DNA of 64,000 nt, from positions 34,790 to 98,789 of the forward strand of contig DAOTXW010000089.1 of the NCBI GenBank assembly GCA_034435035.1, written 5' to 3'. Positions within the stretch are counted from its first letter, which is position 1; the number at the start of each line of letters is the position of its first letter. Under the pieces are notes generated by a model. It saw only the letters and a program-made list of their open reading frames with translations. It did no database searches and was not told the origin of the DNA. A program made the position numbers and the translations under genes. The stretch comes from JAHEME01 sp034435035. Its GTDB lineage: Bacteria > Chloroflexota > Anaerolineae > Aggregatilineales > UBA3940. Of the stretch, positions 51,062 to 59,428 are shown piece by piece.

Positions 51062-52248
51062 CACCCGTGAGATTGCTCCTCGATCAGCCCCATAGTACTA
51101 AAGATGAACTGCATCATATGTGCAACAGTGTACTGTGACACTGCCCGCCGGTGCCCGGCGAGTCCAATCGCACGACGCTCTTCCTCATGTTTCAAAAAGT
51201 AGGCTATATTTTCTATCAGCTCGTCATTATCGCCCCACAGCACGATCTCGCGGCCATCCTCAAACTGGCGCTGAATCTCCGGATGGCGCTCGACCATGTA
51301 ACAGCACCCCGCTCCAAGCACCAGATACGCGCGTTGGCGAAGGTAGAACTCGTCTTCATAGAAAATGTACTGGCCCGGCAGCTGATTGAGGGCTGAGGTA
51401 TCTCCCAGCCGATCTGAACCCAGTACCACCCGCGCCTGGTTCAGGATCCGATTCAGCCGATAAGGGTTCGTCTCGGCGCCGATATGCAGCACACCGGGTA
51501 TGCCAGGGGGTTTATAACTCAGCACAGCCAGATTAAAATGCAAGCTGATGTGTTCCAGCAGGGCACGCCGATTGGAATTGAGAGGTGTATTGATATCCCC
51601 CACAAATAACACGTCATATCGGGGCCTGACATTTGCGAGGGGATGAAACCAGCGGGGTTCGTATCCCATTGGCAGGGCAAAGGCATTGACGCCTTCCTGC
51701 CGAAGGCGCGGAACATGGGGCGCGTGATTCACAAAATACCACCCGTAAGATCTAAGGATGTCAAAGGCTTCTGCCTGACTGGAGGCCCCGCCGCAGAAGA
51801 ATGAATCCAGCCCCACTGTATTAGAAGCGACACTGATCTGCCGATCGCCCAGGAACCGCATCTCCCCGATGCTCAGCGGGCTATCGTAGGCAAAGATGAC
51901 TGCCGGGGGATGCTGCTGTACCGCCCTCATCAGCTTGCCGGCGCCCAGAGCAGGATTATCGCGAGGCTTCTCATAGCGTGAGAAGCTCAGGTAGCGCAAC
52001 CCCGAATAGCTGCCCCGACAATGGTTCAACATGGCAAAAAGCAGATGATCGCTCAGATCCTTGAGCTTGTATACAAAGAGAATTGGGGGATGAAGGGGTT
52101 TTCGAAAAGACCAGAGATTGAGCTGTGCTAACCGCTCCTCCTGGCGCTGGACACTGGCCTCGATGCGGAGGCGCTGCTGTACCCGTTTCAGGCCGCTCCG
52201 AATCGCCAGCCAGTAAGGGCGCACAAGGTTCTTGAGCTGGTGCATCAT
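51061..52248 (-). CDS. CgeB-like GT-B glycosyltransferase
   Basis: 395-residue protein with a GT-B donor-like half resembling the CgeB spore-protein/GT1 group: VLFVGDINTPLNSNRRALLEHIS, a VVLGSDRLGDTSALNQLPGQ segment, then RAYLVLGAGCCYMVERHPEI and VLWGDNDELIENIAYFL. The N-terminal part is basic and helical (about 1-50). CgeB-like domains occur in surface-glycan clusters; direct catalytic residues are not obvious to me. It lies 24 bases after the sulfotransferase stop and is coupled to the next gene by TGATG. Confidence 0.72.
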   Translation of the reverse strand: MMHQLKNLVRPYWLAIRSGLKRVQQRLRIEASVQRQEERLAQLNLWSFRKPLHPPILFVYKLKDLSDHLLFAMLNHCRGSYSGLRYLSFSRYEKPRDNPALGAGKLMRAVQQHPPAVIFAYDSPLSIGEMRFLGDRQISVASNTVGLDSFFCGGASSQAEAFDILRSYGWYFVNHAPHVPRLRQEGVNAFALPMGYEPRWFHPLANVRPRYDVLFVGDINTPLNSNRRALLEHISLHFNLAVLSYKPPGIPGVLHIGAETNPYRLNRILNQARVVLGSDRLGDTSALNQLPGQYIFYEDEFYLRQRAYLVLGAGCCYMVERHPEIQRQFEDGREIVLWGDNDELIENIAYFLKHEEERRAIGLAGHRRAVSQYTVAHMMQFIFSTMGLIEEQSHG

Positions 52249-52272
52249 CACAACCCGCCAGTGCCCCGGAGT

Positions 52273-53382
52273 TCAGCCCGAGCCATCTCGCAGCCAGTGA
52301 TAGAACCTGCAGGCTGGCTGAAGCCAGGCTGCATCCGCCGCCCTGGCTCGCAAGGCCTGCCATCGACGGCGGCGGAGCCACTGGCTGACAGCCCGCTCCA
52401 GTGCACGGCGATCCACCTCAGGCAGCGATACTGATACGAGCTCATAGCCATGCCGCTGGAGGTACGAGCTAAGCACCATCTGTACTGCATGAATTGACGC
52501 CGGCGAGAGCTGGTTGCGCCAGCGCTGGGCTACCTCAGGATCAGAGGGCGCCCCGATCAGCGCCAGCTCCCTGCGGAGCCGGTCATCAGGCAGCTGGCCC
52601 TTGAAGTCTTCATGATAAGACAGCATCCGTTCATCGAATGGCGCTTCGATGAAGCGGCAGACTTCCGCCAGTGTCTCGTGTGGTTTGATGACAAGATCTT
52701 CGTAGCGTATCCGCAAGTAGCGGGCAGAAGGGGCAGCGGCGGCACAACTGCTTACCTTATCAAGATGTTCCCGCCAGGCAGCCGCCCAGTCCAGCAGGTT
52801 CGTTGTTACGACTGCCCCGGAGGGCAGGCATATCTCCGGGTAGGTTCGGGGTGCCGTCCCCTTCAGTTCTGCCCGCTTTAGCTTCTTGCCCACCTGTGAA
52901 GCCACCACTGCCCGACCATCACGTATGATGTGTATGAGATAGCAGTCAGGGTAGAGGGCGTATAATACATCAGTCAGCGCGACAAAGCGCGGATCCTTGG
53001 CTCCCCAGCGCGGCTTGCCGTGGTAGTGGGCCGGGACCTCAGACAATGTGCTCAGCAGGCGGGGCAGTGTCCGCTGATGAGGCGGAAGGCTCAGCAAAGC
53101 TTCACGAAAGACCTCAAGAGGGATATCCCCCATCACCGTGTTGCTGAAAATTACCCGGCTGAAGATGGTGAGCAGACGCTCGATGCCTGCTTCGCTGTCG
53201 AGCACTGGGGCAAGCTCGTCGCGCGCTTTCCACACATGCTGGAAGTACTTGGACTCAAATGGGATGTGCAGGTCGGGGTGGGAGTTCAGCATAGAACGCA
53301 GCAGAGTTGTCCCCGATCCCGGCAAGCCCACAATGAAAACCGGTGGGTAGCCTGCTGCGCCAGAGGTTAGCCTATCTGCCAT
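52273..53382 (-). CDS. PAPS-dependent sulfotransferase
   Basis: Transfers sulfate from PAPS to a carbohydrate or similar acceptor. The 369-residue protein shows the 5'-phosphosulfate loop FIVGLPGSGTTLLRSML (16-32) and the 3'-phosphate-binding LIHIIRDGRAVVASQV strand-helix, with RIRYEDLVIKPHETL downstream, all standard for bacterial sulfotransferases. It is the first gene of the long polysaccharide operon, with a good promoter at 53420-53448 and GGAG/AAGGTG ahead of the ATG. PAP produced here could be removed by the bisphosphate nucleotidase-like enzyme at 3798-4781. Confidence 0.92.
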   Translation of the reverse strand: MADRLTSGAAGYPPVFIVGLPGSGTTLLRSMLNSHPDLHIPFESKYFQHVWKARDELAPVLDSEAGIERLLTIFSRVIFSNTVMGDIPLEVFREALLSLPPHQRTLPRLLSTLSEVPAHYHGKPRWGAKDPRFVALTDVLYALYPDCYLIHIIRDGRAVVASQVGKKLKRAELKGTAPRTYPEICLPSGAVVTTNLLDWAAAWREHLDKVSSCAAAAPSARYLRIRYEDLVIKPHETLAEVCRFIEAPFDERMLSYHEDFKGQLPDDRLRRELALIGAPSDPEVAQRWRNQLSPASIHAVQMVLSSYLQRHGYELVSVSLPEVDRRALERAVSQWLRRRRWQALRARAADAAWLQPACRFYHWLRDGSG

Positions 53383-53419
53383 TCACCTTCTCCCAGAGAC
53401 TCTCGCCTGCCCGGTACGC

Positions 53420-53448
53420 AGTATAGCGGCCGATTTGAAGAGCCGCAA
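53420..53448 (-). promoter_or_regulatory. Promoter of the polysaccharide operon
   Basis: Minus strand: -35 TTGCGG (53448-53443), 17-base spacer, -10 TATACT (53425-53420). Start point near 53413, about 30 bases before the sulfotransferase ATG. It lies downstream of mutY, so the operon is likely independent of it. Confidence 0.7.
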
Positions 53449-53467
53449 TGACCACAGCCTGTCGCCT

Positions 53468-54589
53468 TTAACCACCCTGTGCTGCATCTGGCGTGACCTG
53501 GCCGGCCGAGCGCAGAACAGCGATGATCCTGCGATCGGTAGCCGCAAAGGCATACCGATCCAGGTCGTCCAGGGCTACCCACGCCCACGCACTGCAACCA
53601 AGAGCCTGAGGCTCTCCACTGCGATACCGGCACTCAAAGGCATGCAATGTGATGCGGAAGTGCGTATAGGCATGTCGGATGACAGCGATCGGCAGCCCTA
53701 CATCGACCTCCAGGGAGAGTTCCTCCACAATCTCACGGCGCAGGCAATCGGTCAGCGTCTCTCCGGGTTCGCATTTGCCTCCAGGGAATTCCCAGAGTCC
53801 GCCAAGCATCTTGTCGGTCGGTCTCCGGGCGATCAGCACCGCGCCATCTGCTCGACGGATCACCGCGGCCGTTACATCATAGTGCGGGATGGGCTGGCGG
53901 CGAGTCCGCACCGGTCGTTCTTTCTCAACACCCAACCGGTGGGCTTCGCAGGCAAAAGTGAGCGGGCACCTGAAGCATACCGGGCTGGGGCGGCAGGCCA
54001 GCCGCCCCAGCTCCATCAGAGCTTCATTCCACATCCCGGCCTGTCCGGCGGGCACAAGCCGTTCCGCAATCTGCCACAGGCGCCTGCGCAGCCCGGCATC
54101 TGAGACATCCTCAGCGATGTTGAACAGGCGGGTCAGGACACGGATCACATTCCCATCCAGGGCCGGCACATCCTCGCCAAAGGCGATGCTGGCAATAGCG
54201 CCGGCGGTATAGCGCCCAATACCGGGTAACCGTTGCAGTTCCGCGGACGTCCGGGGAAACTGGCCGTCCCTCTGCGTGACAACTATCTGTGCTGCCCGAT
54301 ACAGATTACGCGCACGGCTGTAATAGCCAAGACCTTCCCATGCTTTGAGCACCTCCTCCAGTGAGGCAGCCGCGAGTTTCTCAATAGAGGGAAAGCGCGC
54401 TATGAAATCCACAAAGTAGGGTATTACTGTGGCTACCTGTGTCTGCTGGAGCATGATCTCCGAGATCCAGATACGGTAGGGATCGCGACTGTGTCGCCAT
54501 GGCAGATCGGCAGCATTCTGCCTGAACCAGTCAAGCAGAGCCGTCTGCAGCGCCGTCACACTCTCTGTCGAGGGCATCTCAATGCTCAT
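53468..54589 (-). CDS. mutY: A/G-specific adenine glycosylase with Nudix domain
   Basis: Removes adenine mispaired with 8-oxoguanine. The 373-residue protein has the catalytic SEIMLQQTQV (Glu44), the helix-hairpin-helix LQRLPGIGRYTAGAIA, the catalytic Asp in VPALDGNVIRVLTR, a cysteine cluster and a C-terminal Nudix fold. Two oddities: the cluster spacing reads C-x5-C-x2-C-x5-C, one residue shorter than the usual C-x6-C-x2-C-x5-C; and the Nudix box is intact (G-x5-E-x7-REIVEEL), whereas in most MutY the box is degenerate. The domain may hydrolyse 8-oxo-dGTP as well as read 8-oxoG. Family assignment is secure. Confidence 0.94.
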   Translation of the reverse strand: MSIEMPSTESVTALQTALLDWFRQNAADLPWRHSRDPYRIWISEIMLQQTQVATVIPYFVDFIARFPSIEKLAAASLEEVLKAWEGLGYYSRARNLYRAAQIVVTQRDGQFPRTSAELQRLPGIGRYTAGAIASIAFGEDVPALDGNVIRVLTRLFNIAEDVSDAGLRRRLWQIAERLVPAGQAGMWNEALMELGRLACRPSPVCFRCPLTFACEAHRLGVEKERPVRTRRQPIPHYDVTAAVIRRADGAVLIARRPTDKMLGGLWEFPGGKCEPGETLTDCLRREIVEELSLEVDVGLPIAVIRHAYTHFRITLHAFECRYRSGEPQALGCSAWAWVALDDLDRYAFAATDRRIIAVLRSAGQVTPDAAQGG

Positions 54590-54634
54590 GGAACGATCCA
54601 GCTGGCTAAAGCGTATCAGATAGAAGAGTTCGCC

Positions 54635-55234
54635 ATGCCCGAGGAGGGATCAGCCGTGTCAACGCCAGAAAAGGCCTCGACACATCACTGCATTCCGCGC
54701 ACCGCCCGCATCTGCACAATCTGCGGCGAGCCGATGGCCAGGCCCGTCTTCTGCGGGACCTGCGGCGACGACATCACGCCACCTCACTACTGCGCCCCAC
54801 GCCCACTCCCACACCGCTGCCGCAGCCTGCCTTTGCCGGGATCCTGTTTAGCCTGCGGCAAGCCCCTGCCCACTCAGCAGTACTGCCCAACCTGCGGGGC
54901 GGATATCACCCCGGGCCATCACTGTGCGGCTCCAGGCGCCCCTTATGTGCCCAGGCCAGATCCAATACACCGATGCCCCGTGCTTGAGCTTCCTCATTGT
55001 GCTCAGTGTGGACTGAGGCTGCCAGCCATGCAGTTCTGCGTGCACTGCGGAATGGAGATCACTCCGCCTCACAACTGCCCCACACAGCCAGCCTCGCATC
55101 GATGCCTCCCTCTGGTGACCATGCCCAGGCGATGTTCCCGCTGCGGCCAGCTTATGCCCGCTACACAGTATTGCGAGTTATGCGGCGCCAACCTGACCCC
55201 TGCTCATATCTGCGCCCAGGCGACCCGGCCCTAG
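54635..55234 (+). CDS. Four-fold zinc-ribbon repeat protein, function unknown
   Basis: A 199-residue protein composed of four tandem modules of about 45 to 48 residues. Each has the ligand order HxC, CxxC, CxxC, HxC: for example HRC, CLACG, CPTCG, HHC in module 2 and HRC, CAQCG, CVHCG, HNC in module 3. That is eight possible ligands per module, enough for two zinc ions, so perhaps eight zinc ions per protein. The ITPxHxC ending is conserved in three modules (LTPxHxC in the fourth). No other domain, signal or membrane segment. ATG at 54635 has AGAAGAG 7 bases upstream. It is divergent from mutY with only 45 bases between starts, and its stop overlaps the convergent phosphatase stop in a shared CTAG. 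Confidence 0.75.
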   Translation: MPEEGSAVSTPEKASTHHCIPRTARICTICGEPMARPVFCGTCGDDITPPHYCAPRPLPHRCRSLPLPGSCLACGKPLPTQQYCPTCGADITPGHHCAAPGAPYVPRPDPIHRCPVLELPHCAQCGLRLPAMQFCVHCGMEITPPHNCPTQPASHRCLPLVTMPRRCSRCGQLMPATQYCELCGANLTPAHICAQATRP

Positions 55235-56595
55235 CGCCTCAGCGGGATGACCGTCTCGTCAAAGATTTCTCCTTGCAGACCGTATGCCTCCACGCTGATC
55301 CGATCCGCCTGGATCTGCAGAATAACCGCATGTGTTTGCGCACTGAACGTACGGCTTTCAGGCAGGATCGCGCCTGCCTGGTACAGGGTGGCCGACCCCC
55401 CTCCCGAGACAATATAGGTCACGCCATTGTACTCAAGACGTTCATAGTTGTGGCTGTGTCCTGACAACACCAGAGGGACGTTACTCTGCTCAATCAGCGT
55501 GAGCCATTCTCTCACCGGGTATCCATCCTCGGCGTGAATGCCACCGCTGCTGAAGGGAGGAACGTGGAATACCAGGATAGTCGGGATGTCCTGTGAATCA
55601 GCCAGCTGTCGGGCGAGCCAGGCATCCTGCTCTGCCCGTCCGCCATCGCCAAAGAAAACCTGGGTATCCAGCATCAGGAACCTGACACCGCTAGAGGTGA
55701 AAGCATACCACTGGCGGGGCCCTTCAACGACCGAGGGTGGGATATCTGCGCCAGGGAAGGGCGGAAAGACAGAATAGTAGTATGGGATGCCGCCTAACCG
55801 GGCTGCTGGCTCGATATCGTGATTGCCAATTACCGGATAGATGGGGAGAGTCTGGAGCAATGGCCGCAGAGGACGGAACCACTTGGCCGCAAAGGCCTCT
55901 GCAGGATTGGTATTCTCATAAGCGCGATATACCAGATCGCCAGTGTGGATCACCAAATCCAGCTGCTGCCCGGCCAACCAGCCTGCCAGCGCCGCTGTCG
56001 CTGGATCGCCAAACCCCGAGTCGCCGAAAACTCCCACACGTAACGGTCCCTGAGGATTTTTCGTCTGAATCGTCACCGGCCCCCAGGGTTCCCCTTCAAA
56101 AAGCGGCTCCTGAAGCTCCTGCTTGCTGGCTCCCAATCCAATAAAGACCTGATAGGAGCTGTCGGCCATCAGATCCGTAAATAGCAGTTGATGGCGAGCC
56201 TGAGTGGGATCGAGATCCATGACATGCCACTGACCCCCCTGGTCTGATGACATCAGCCAAGCTACACCCGCAGCAGACTCCTCCAGCTCAAAGAATATGG
56301 ATGCAGAATCCTCTGCCACATGTTGGATGACCGGCGGCAAAACAAAGCCGACCTCCGCGTAACCCGCGATCCTGGGCGGTTCAGGGGTGGGCTGCAATGT
56401 CACGGTGGGCAGAGGGGCCTCAGTGGGAGATGCAGATGGGCTTGCAGGGATTTCCAGCGCCGGCTGGCTGAGATCAATCTGCCGGGCGGCAGACGGAGCA
56501 GAAGGCGCTGCCGGCGGCAAACAGGCCGTCATGAAACAACTCCCCACGGCGATGAGGATACACCTCAGCACCCCAGTAGAGCGTGATTCACGCAT
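55231..56595 (-). CDS. Lipoprotein metallophosphoesterase (purple acid phosphatase-like)
   Basis: 454-residue secreted phosphatase. A lipoprotein signal with lipobox MTAC (Cys25) is followed by a Pro/Thr linker, a fibronectin-like domain (about 75-195), and a calcineurin-like phosphoesterase domain with all metal motifs: GDSGFGD, HTGDLVY, IGNHDI, VFHVPPFSSG and SGHSHNYER. Purple acid phosphatases hydrolyse phosphomonoesters; the natural substrate is unknown. ATG at 56595 chosen for AGAGG 9 bases upstream and the signal; the open frame extends to 56646. Extracellular membrane location is inferred. Confidence 0.9.
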   Translation of the reverse strand: MRESRSTGVLRCILIAVGSCFMTACLPPAAPSAPSAARQIDLSQPALEIPASPSASPTEAPLPTVTLQPTPEPPRIAGYAEVGFVLPPVIQHVAEDSASIFFELEESAAGVAWLMSSDQGGQWHVMDLDPTQARHQLLFTDLMADSSYQVFIGLGASKQELQEPLFEGEPWGPVTIQTKNPQGPLRVGVFGDSGFGDPATAALAGWLAGQQLDLVIHTGDLVYRAYENTNPAEAFAAKWFRPLRPLLQTLPIYPVIGNHDIEPAARLGGIPYYYSVFPPFPGADIPPSVVEGPRQWYAFTSSGVRFLMLDTQVFFGDGGRAEQDAWLARQLADSQDIPTILVFHVPPFSSGGIHAEDGYPVREWLTLIEQSNVPLVLSGHSHNYERLEYNGVTYIVSGGGSATLYQAGAILPESRTFSAQTHAVILQIQADRISVEAYGLQGEIFDETVIPLRR

Positions 56596-56696
56596 TGAAA
56601 TGAGCCTCTTTTGTGAGCACTGGACACGGCTCTGATCTGACATCAACGCCCCGCAGAGAGTATAGCAGCCGCATCGCCGCCAGCCCGATTACCCCA

Positions 56697-58643
56697 TCAG
56701 TACAGGGCTATATCCCGACTGAACTGCGTCCTGTAGAGGCTGGCATACAGACCATTCTGTTCCAGCAGATCGGCGTGAACTCCCTGCTCGACGATCCGCC
56801 CGCGGTCCATCACCAATATCGTATCTGCCGCGAGAATCGTGCTCAGGCGATGCGCAATGACAATGCTGGTGCGTCCAGCCATGACCGTCTTAAGGGCGTT
56901 CTGAATCAGCGCCTCAGAATGGCTGTCCAGATGACTCGTTGCTTCGTCCAGCACAAGGATGCGGGGATCCTTGAGGATTACCCGGGCGATGGCGATGCGC
57001 TGCTTTTCACCGCCGCTGAGCCGATAACCGCGTTCACCTACGATAGTATCGTAGCCATCTGGCAGCCCTGCTATGAAGTCGTGGATATTGGCAGCGCGGG
57101 CAGCTTGCTCCAGTTCAGTTTGCATGGCATCCAGACGGGCGTAGAGAAGATTCATGCGAATCGTATCATGAAAAAGATGCGTGTCCTGGGTTACCATGCC
57201 GATCTGAGCTGACAGCGACGCTATCGTGACATCGCGCAGATCATGCCCATCGATCAGAATACGCCCCGCAGAAGGATCATACAGGCGCGGAATCAGATAG
57301 GTGAGCGTCGTCTTGCCCGCGCCGCTGGGGCCCACCAGCGCAGCCAGCTGCCCAGGGCGAATTACAAATGAGATCGATTCAAGAGCCGTCTGCCGGGCCT
57401 GGCTGTCAGTGGGTGGTGGGCTACCGTCTTCGGACTTGCGCGTTTCATTCCCGGATAGGACGGCCCGGACGCTATCCATCTGCCCGTATCGCTCCACTTC
57501 GCGCAGCAGGGGTCCCTGCTGGTCCTGGTATGTGAATGTCACCCGATCGAATATCAGTTCACCCTGAACTGAGTGCAGTTCAACTGCGCCGTGCTTCTCC
57601 TCAATCTCAACGGGCAGGTCAACCACCTCAAAGACGCGCTCAAAGCTGACCAACGAGGCCGAAAAGTCGACCGGCGCATTGGTGAGACTCTGGAGGGCGC
57701 CGTAGAGCTGACCAAGGTATGCAGTGAAAGCCACTATAGTACCAATCGTGAAGGTGCCATTCAGTACCAGATGCCCACCAACCCAGTACACCAGCGCCAT
57801 ACCGATCGCGCTGACCAACCCGATGACTACAAAGAGCTGGCGTCCCACTACTGCCCGATGAATACCTATATTGCGAACCCGGGCCGCCCGCGACCCAAAA
57901 CGATTGACTTCATCGCGCTGCCGGCCAAAGAGCTTAACCAGCAACACGCCGCCAATATTAAGGGTCTCATTCATCATTGCGCTCATCTCGGCATTGTGAG
58001 TCATCGCCTCGCGGGCAATATCGCGAAGAATTCCACCCAGACGGCGTGCGGCCATGATAAAAAGCGGTAGAACTGCCACGCTCAGAATGGTCAGACGCCA
58101 CTCCAGGGTGAGCATCACACCCAGCGCAGCGCCGGCCTGTATCAGATTGGTCAGGAGATCGACCACGGTGTTGCTGATAGCTCGCTGTGCGCCGATCACA
58201 TCGTTATTGAGCCGACTCATCAGCTCACCGGTGCGCGTATGGGTAAAGAAGCGCAGCGACATGCGCTGCAGATGGGCATAGAGATTCACCCGGAGATCAT
58301 AGATGACGCCCTCACCAATGCGGGCATTTAGCCAGCGCTCCACGACCCCTACAGCACCGCTCAGGAGAGGGATCAAGATCAGGCCGACGGCCAGCAGATT
58401 CAGCCGATCCGTGTCGCGAGCCGGCAACGTGCGATCCACCAGATCGCGCAGAATAAGCGGCGTAAGCAGCCCCAGACCTGTATTGGTCAGGATCGCTGCC
58501 AGCATACCGACAATGGCCCAGCGATAGGGCCTTGCATAGCCGAGGACCCGCCTGAGTAACGCCCATGTAACATGAGGCTTCTCATCAGTCCCGCCGCCAA
58601 AGTAGCCATGCCACATCCCTTGCATTGACAGTGTCCGATTCAC
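56697..58643 (-). CDS. ABC exporter, MsbA-like half-transporter (permease fused to ATPase)
   Basis: 648-residue ABC transporter with six membrane helices (about 35-330) and an ATP-binding domain: Walker A GPSGAGKTT with Lys444, Q-loop MVTQDTHLFHDT, signature LSGGEKQRIAIAR, Walker B ILVLDEATS, and a switch His in IVIAHRLSTI. Between the first strand of the ATPase and Walker A there is an unusual insert of about 40 residues, polar and Ser/Pro-rich (VLSGNETRKSEDGSPPPTDSQ). Cargo may be lipid, drug or peptide; nothing here decides. GTG at 58643 is used; ATG at 58625 is possible. Confidence 0.93.
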   Translation of the reverse strand: MNRTLSMQGMWHGYFGGGTDEKPHVTWALLRRVLGYARPYRWAIVGMLAAILTNTGLGLLTPLILRDLVDRTLPARDTDRLNLLAVGLILIPLLSGAVGVVERWLNARIGEGVIYDLRVNLYAHLQRMSLRFFTHTRTGELMSRLNNDVIGAQRAISNTVVDLLTNLIQAGAALGVMLTLEWRLTILSVAVLPLFIMAARRLGGILRDIAREAMTHNAEMSAMMNETLNIGGVLLVKLFGRQRDEVNRFGSRAARVRNIGIHRAVVGRQLFVVIGLVSAIGMALVYWVGGHLVLNGTFTIGTIVAFTAYLGQLYGALQSLTNAPVDFSASLVSFERVFEVVDLPVEIEEKHGAVELHSVQGELIFDRVTFTYQDQQGPLLREVERYGQMDSVRAVLSGNETRKSEDGSPPPTDSQARQTALESISFVIRPGQLAALVGPSGAGKTTLTYLIPRLYDPSAGRILIDGHDLRDVTIASLSAQIGMVTQDTHLFHDTIRMNLLYARLDAMQTELEQAARAANIHDFIAGLPDGYDTIVGERGYRLSGGEKQRIAIARVILKDPRILVLDEATSHLDSHSEALIQNALKTVMAGRTSIVIAHRLSTILAADTILVMDRGRIVEQGVHADLLEQNGLYASLYRTQFSRDIALY

Positions 58644-58692
58644 TCACCTGTTGATTGCGCTCAGGGCGTTCATTAAAGCCGTGGTAAGCAGG

Positions 58693-58718
58693 CTGGCGGG
58701 GCAAGAATACCCCGCCAG
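58693..58718. terminator. Inverted repeat between two minus-strand genes
   Basis: CTGGCGGGG (58693-58701) pairs perfectly with CCCCGCCAG (58710-58718) around an 8-base loop, in the gap downstream of the 58753 gene and upstream of the ABC exporter. There is no T-run on either side, so it may be a rho-independent-like hairpin with weak function or an mRNA 3'-end stabiliser. Confidence 0.55.
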
Positions 58719-58752
58719 TCACTCTCACACTACCATCAAACGGGTCAAAGGA

Positions 58753-59130
58753 TCAAGAGGGATGATCGGGAGGCTGGCTTTCCTCAATGCGCGCGTCAAG
58801 TGCCGCCCATAGACTTGTAGCAAGGGTGCTGGGCGGCTTACGACGCAGATTGGCACGATACGTAATGGTTTCGCCTTCGCCCATCCGGATGACCCACCCC
58901 TCACGTGTCAGGGTCTTCAACGCTGGCTCTACTTCGTCCTGAGGAGGGCGGCGATCGTCAGGCAACCCGGCAAGGGCCGCATCGAGACCTGCCTGTGATA
59001 ACTCAAGCTCCCGAAGGAGGATGCGCATGATCTGACGCTGAACTGTCGGCAGCTGCGCCAGGTCTGCAACACCTATCCCATCACTCTGCGGCCCCAGTCT
59101 GTTATTCAGCCTATCGAATACACTGCCCAT
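58753..59130 (-). CDS. Small winged-helix-like hypothetical protein
   Basis: 125-residue soluble protein. The middle (PTVQRQIMRILLRELELSQAGLDAALAGL ... ALKTLTREGWVIRMGEGETITYRANL) has the helix-helix-helix-strand-strand order and the REGWVIRMGEGETITYRA wing of a winged-helix domain. It may bind DNA or a protein partner. It is the last gene of the region 4 operon, 63 bases after the small zinc-finger gene, with GAGGCGG ahead of the ATG. No effector domain is visible. Confidence 0.65.
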   Translation of the reverse strand: MGSVFDRLNNRLGPQSDGIGVADLAQLPTVQRQIMRILLRELELSQAGLDAALAGLPDDRRPPQDEVEPALKTLTREGWVIRMGEGETITYRANLRRKPPSTLATSLWAALDARIEESQPPDHPS

Positions 59131-59193
59131 AGCAAACCGCCTCAGATTTCACATGGGGTGGCCACTGTAAGGCCCCTCCAGGTAGGGCTAGCG

Positions 59194-59406
59194 TCAGTAA
59201 AGCTCAGGCATAGGAATCGGCTCAGGCTGTGGCTGGCAGATGCCGCACCATATCACGTTGGTCACCGCCAGTCCCTTGGGGGTTTCACTGCCACCGAGGA
59301 ACATCGCAATGAATGACGACATGGTGCTGGCGTGATCTTTGCACACAAACCGCCCACAGAAACTACAGGCTGCCCTGGCAGGCTTGTCACACTCCCAGCA
59401 TTGCAC
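59194..59406 (-). CDS. Small B-box/AN1-like zinc-finger protein
   Basis: 70-residue protein with C3-x2-C6, C14-x2-C17, C22-x2-H25 and C54-x2-C57, a pattern for two zinc sites of B-box or AN1 type, and a Pro-rich C-terminus. GTG at 59406 is chosen because GGAAGGAGG sits 7 bases upstream; a longer frame runs to 59529 over the upstream gene. Located between the MinD-like and winged-helix genes, with gaps of 22 and 63 bases. It shares its ligand order with the protein at 14058-14309. Confidence 0.75.
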   Translation of the reverse strand: MQCWECDKPARAACSFCGRFVCKDHASTMSSFIAMFLGGSETPKGLAVTNVIWCGICQPQPEPIPMPELY

Positions 59407-59428
59407 GCCCAGCCTCCTTCCATGCCAA

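Noticed and set aside
58693..58718. Hairpin taken as part of an attachment site or riboswitch
   Set aside because: No conserved riboswitch core, duplicate or integrase gene; it is a simple inverted repeat.
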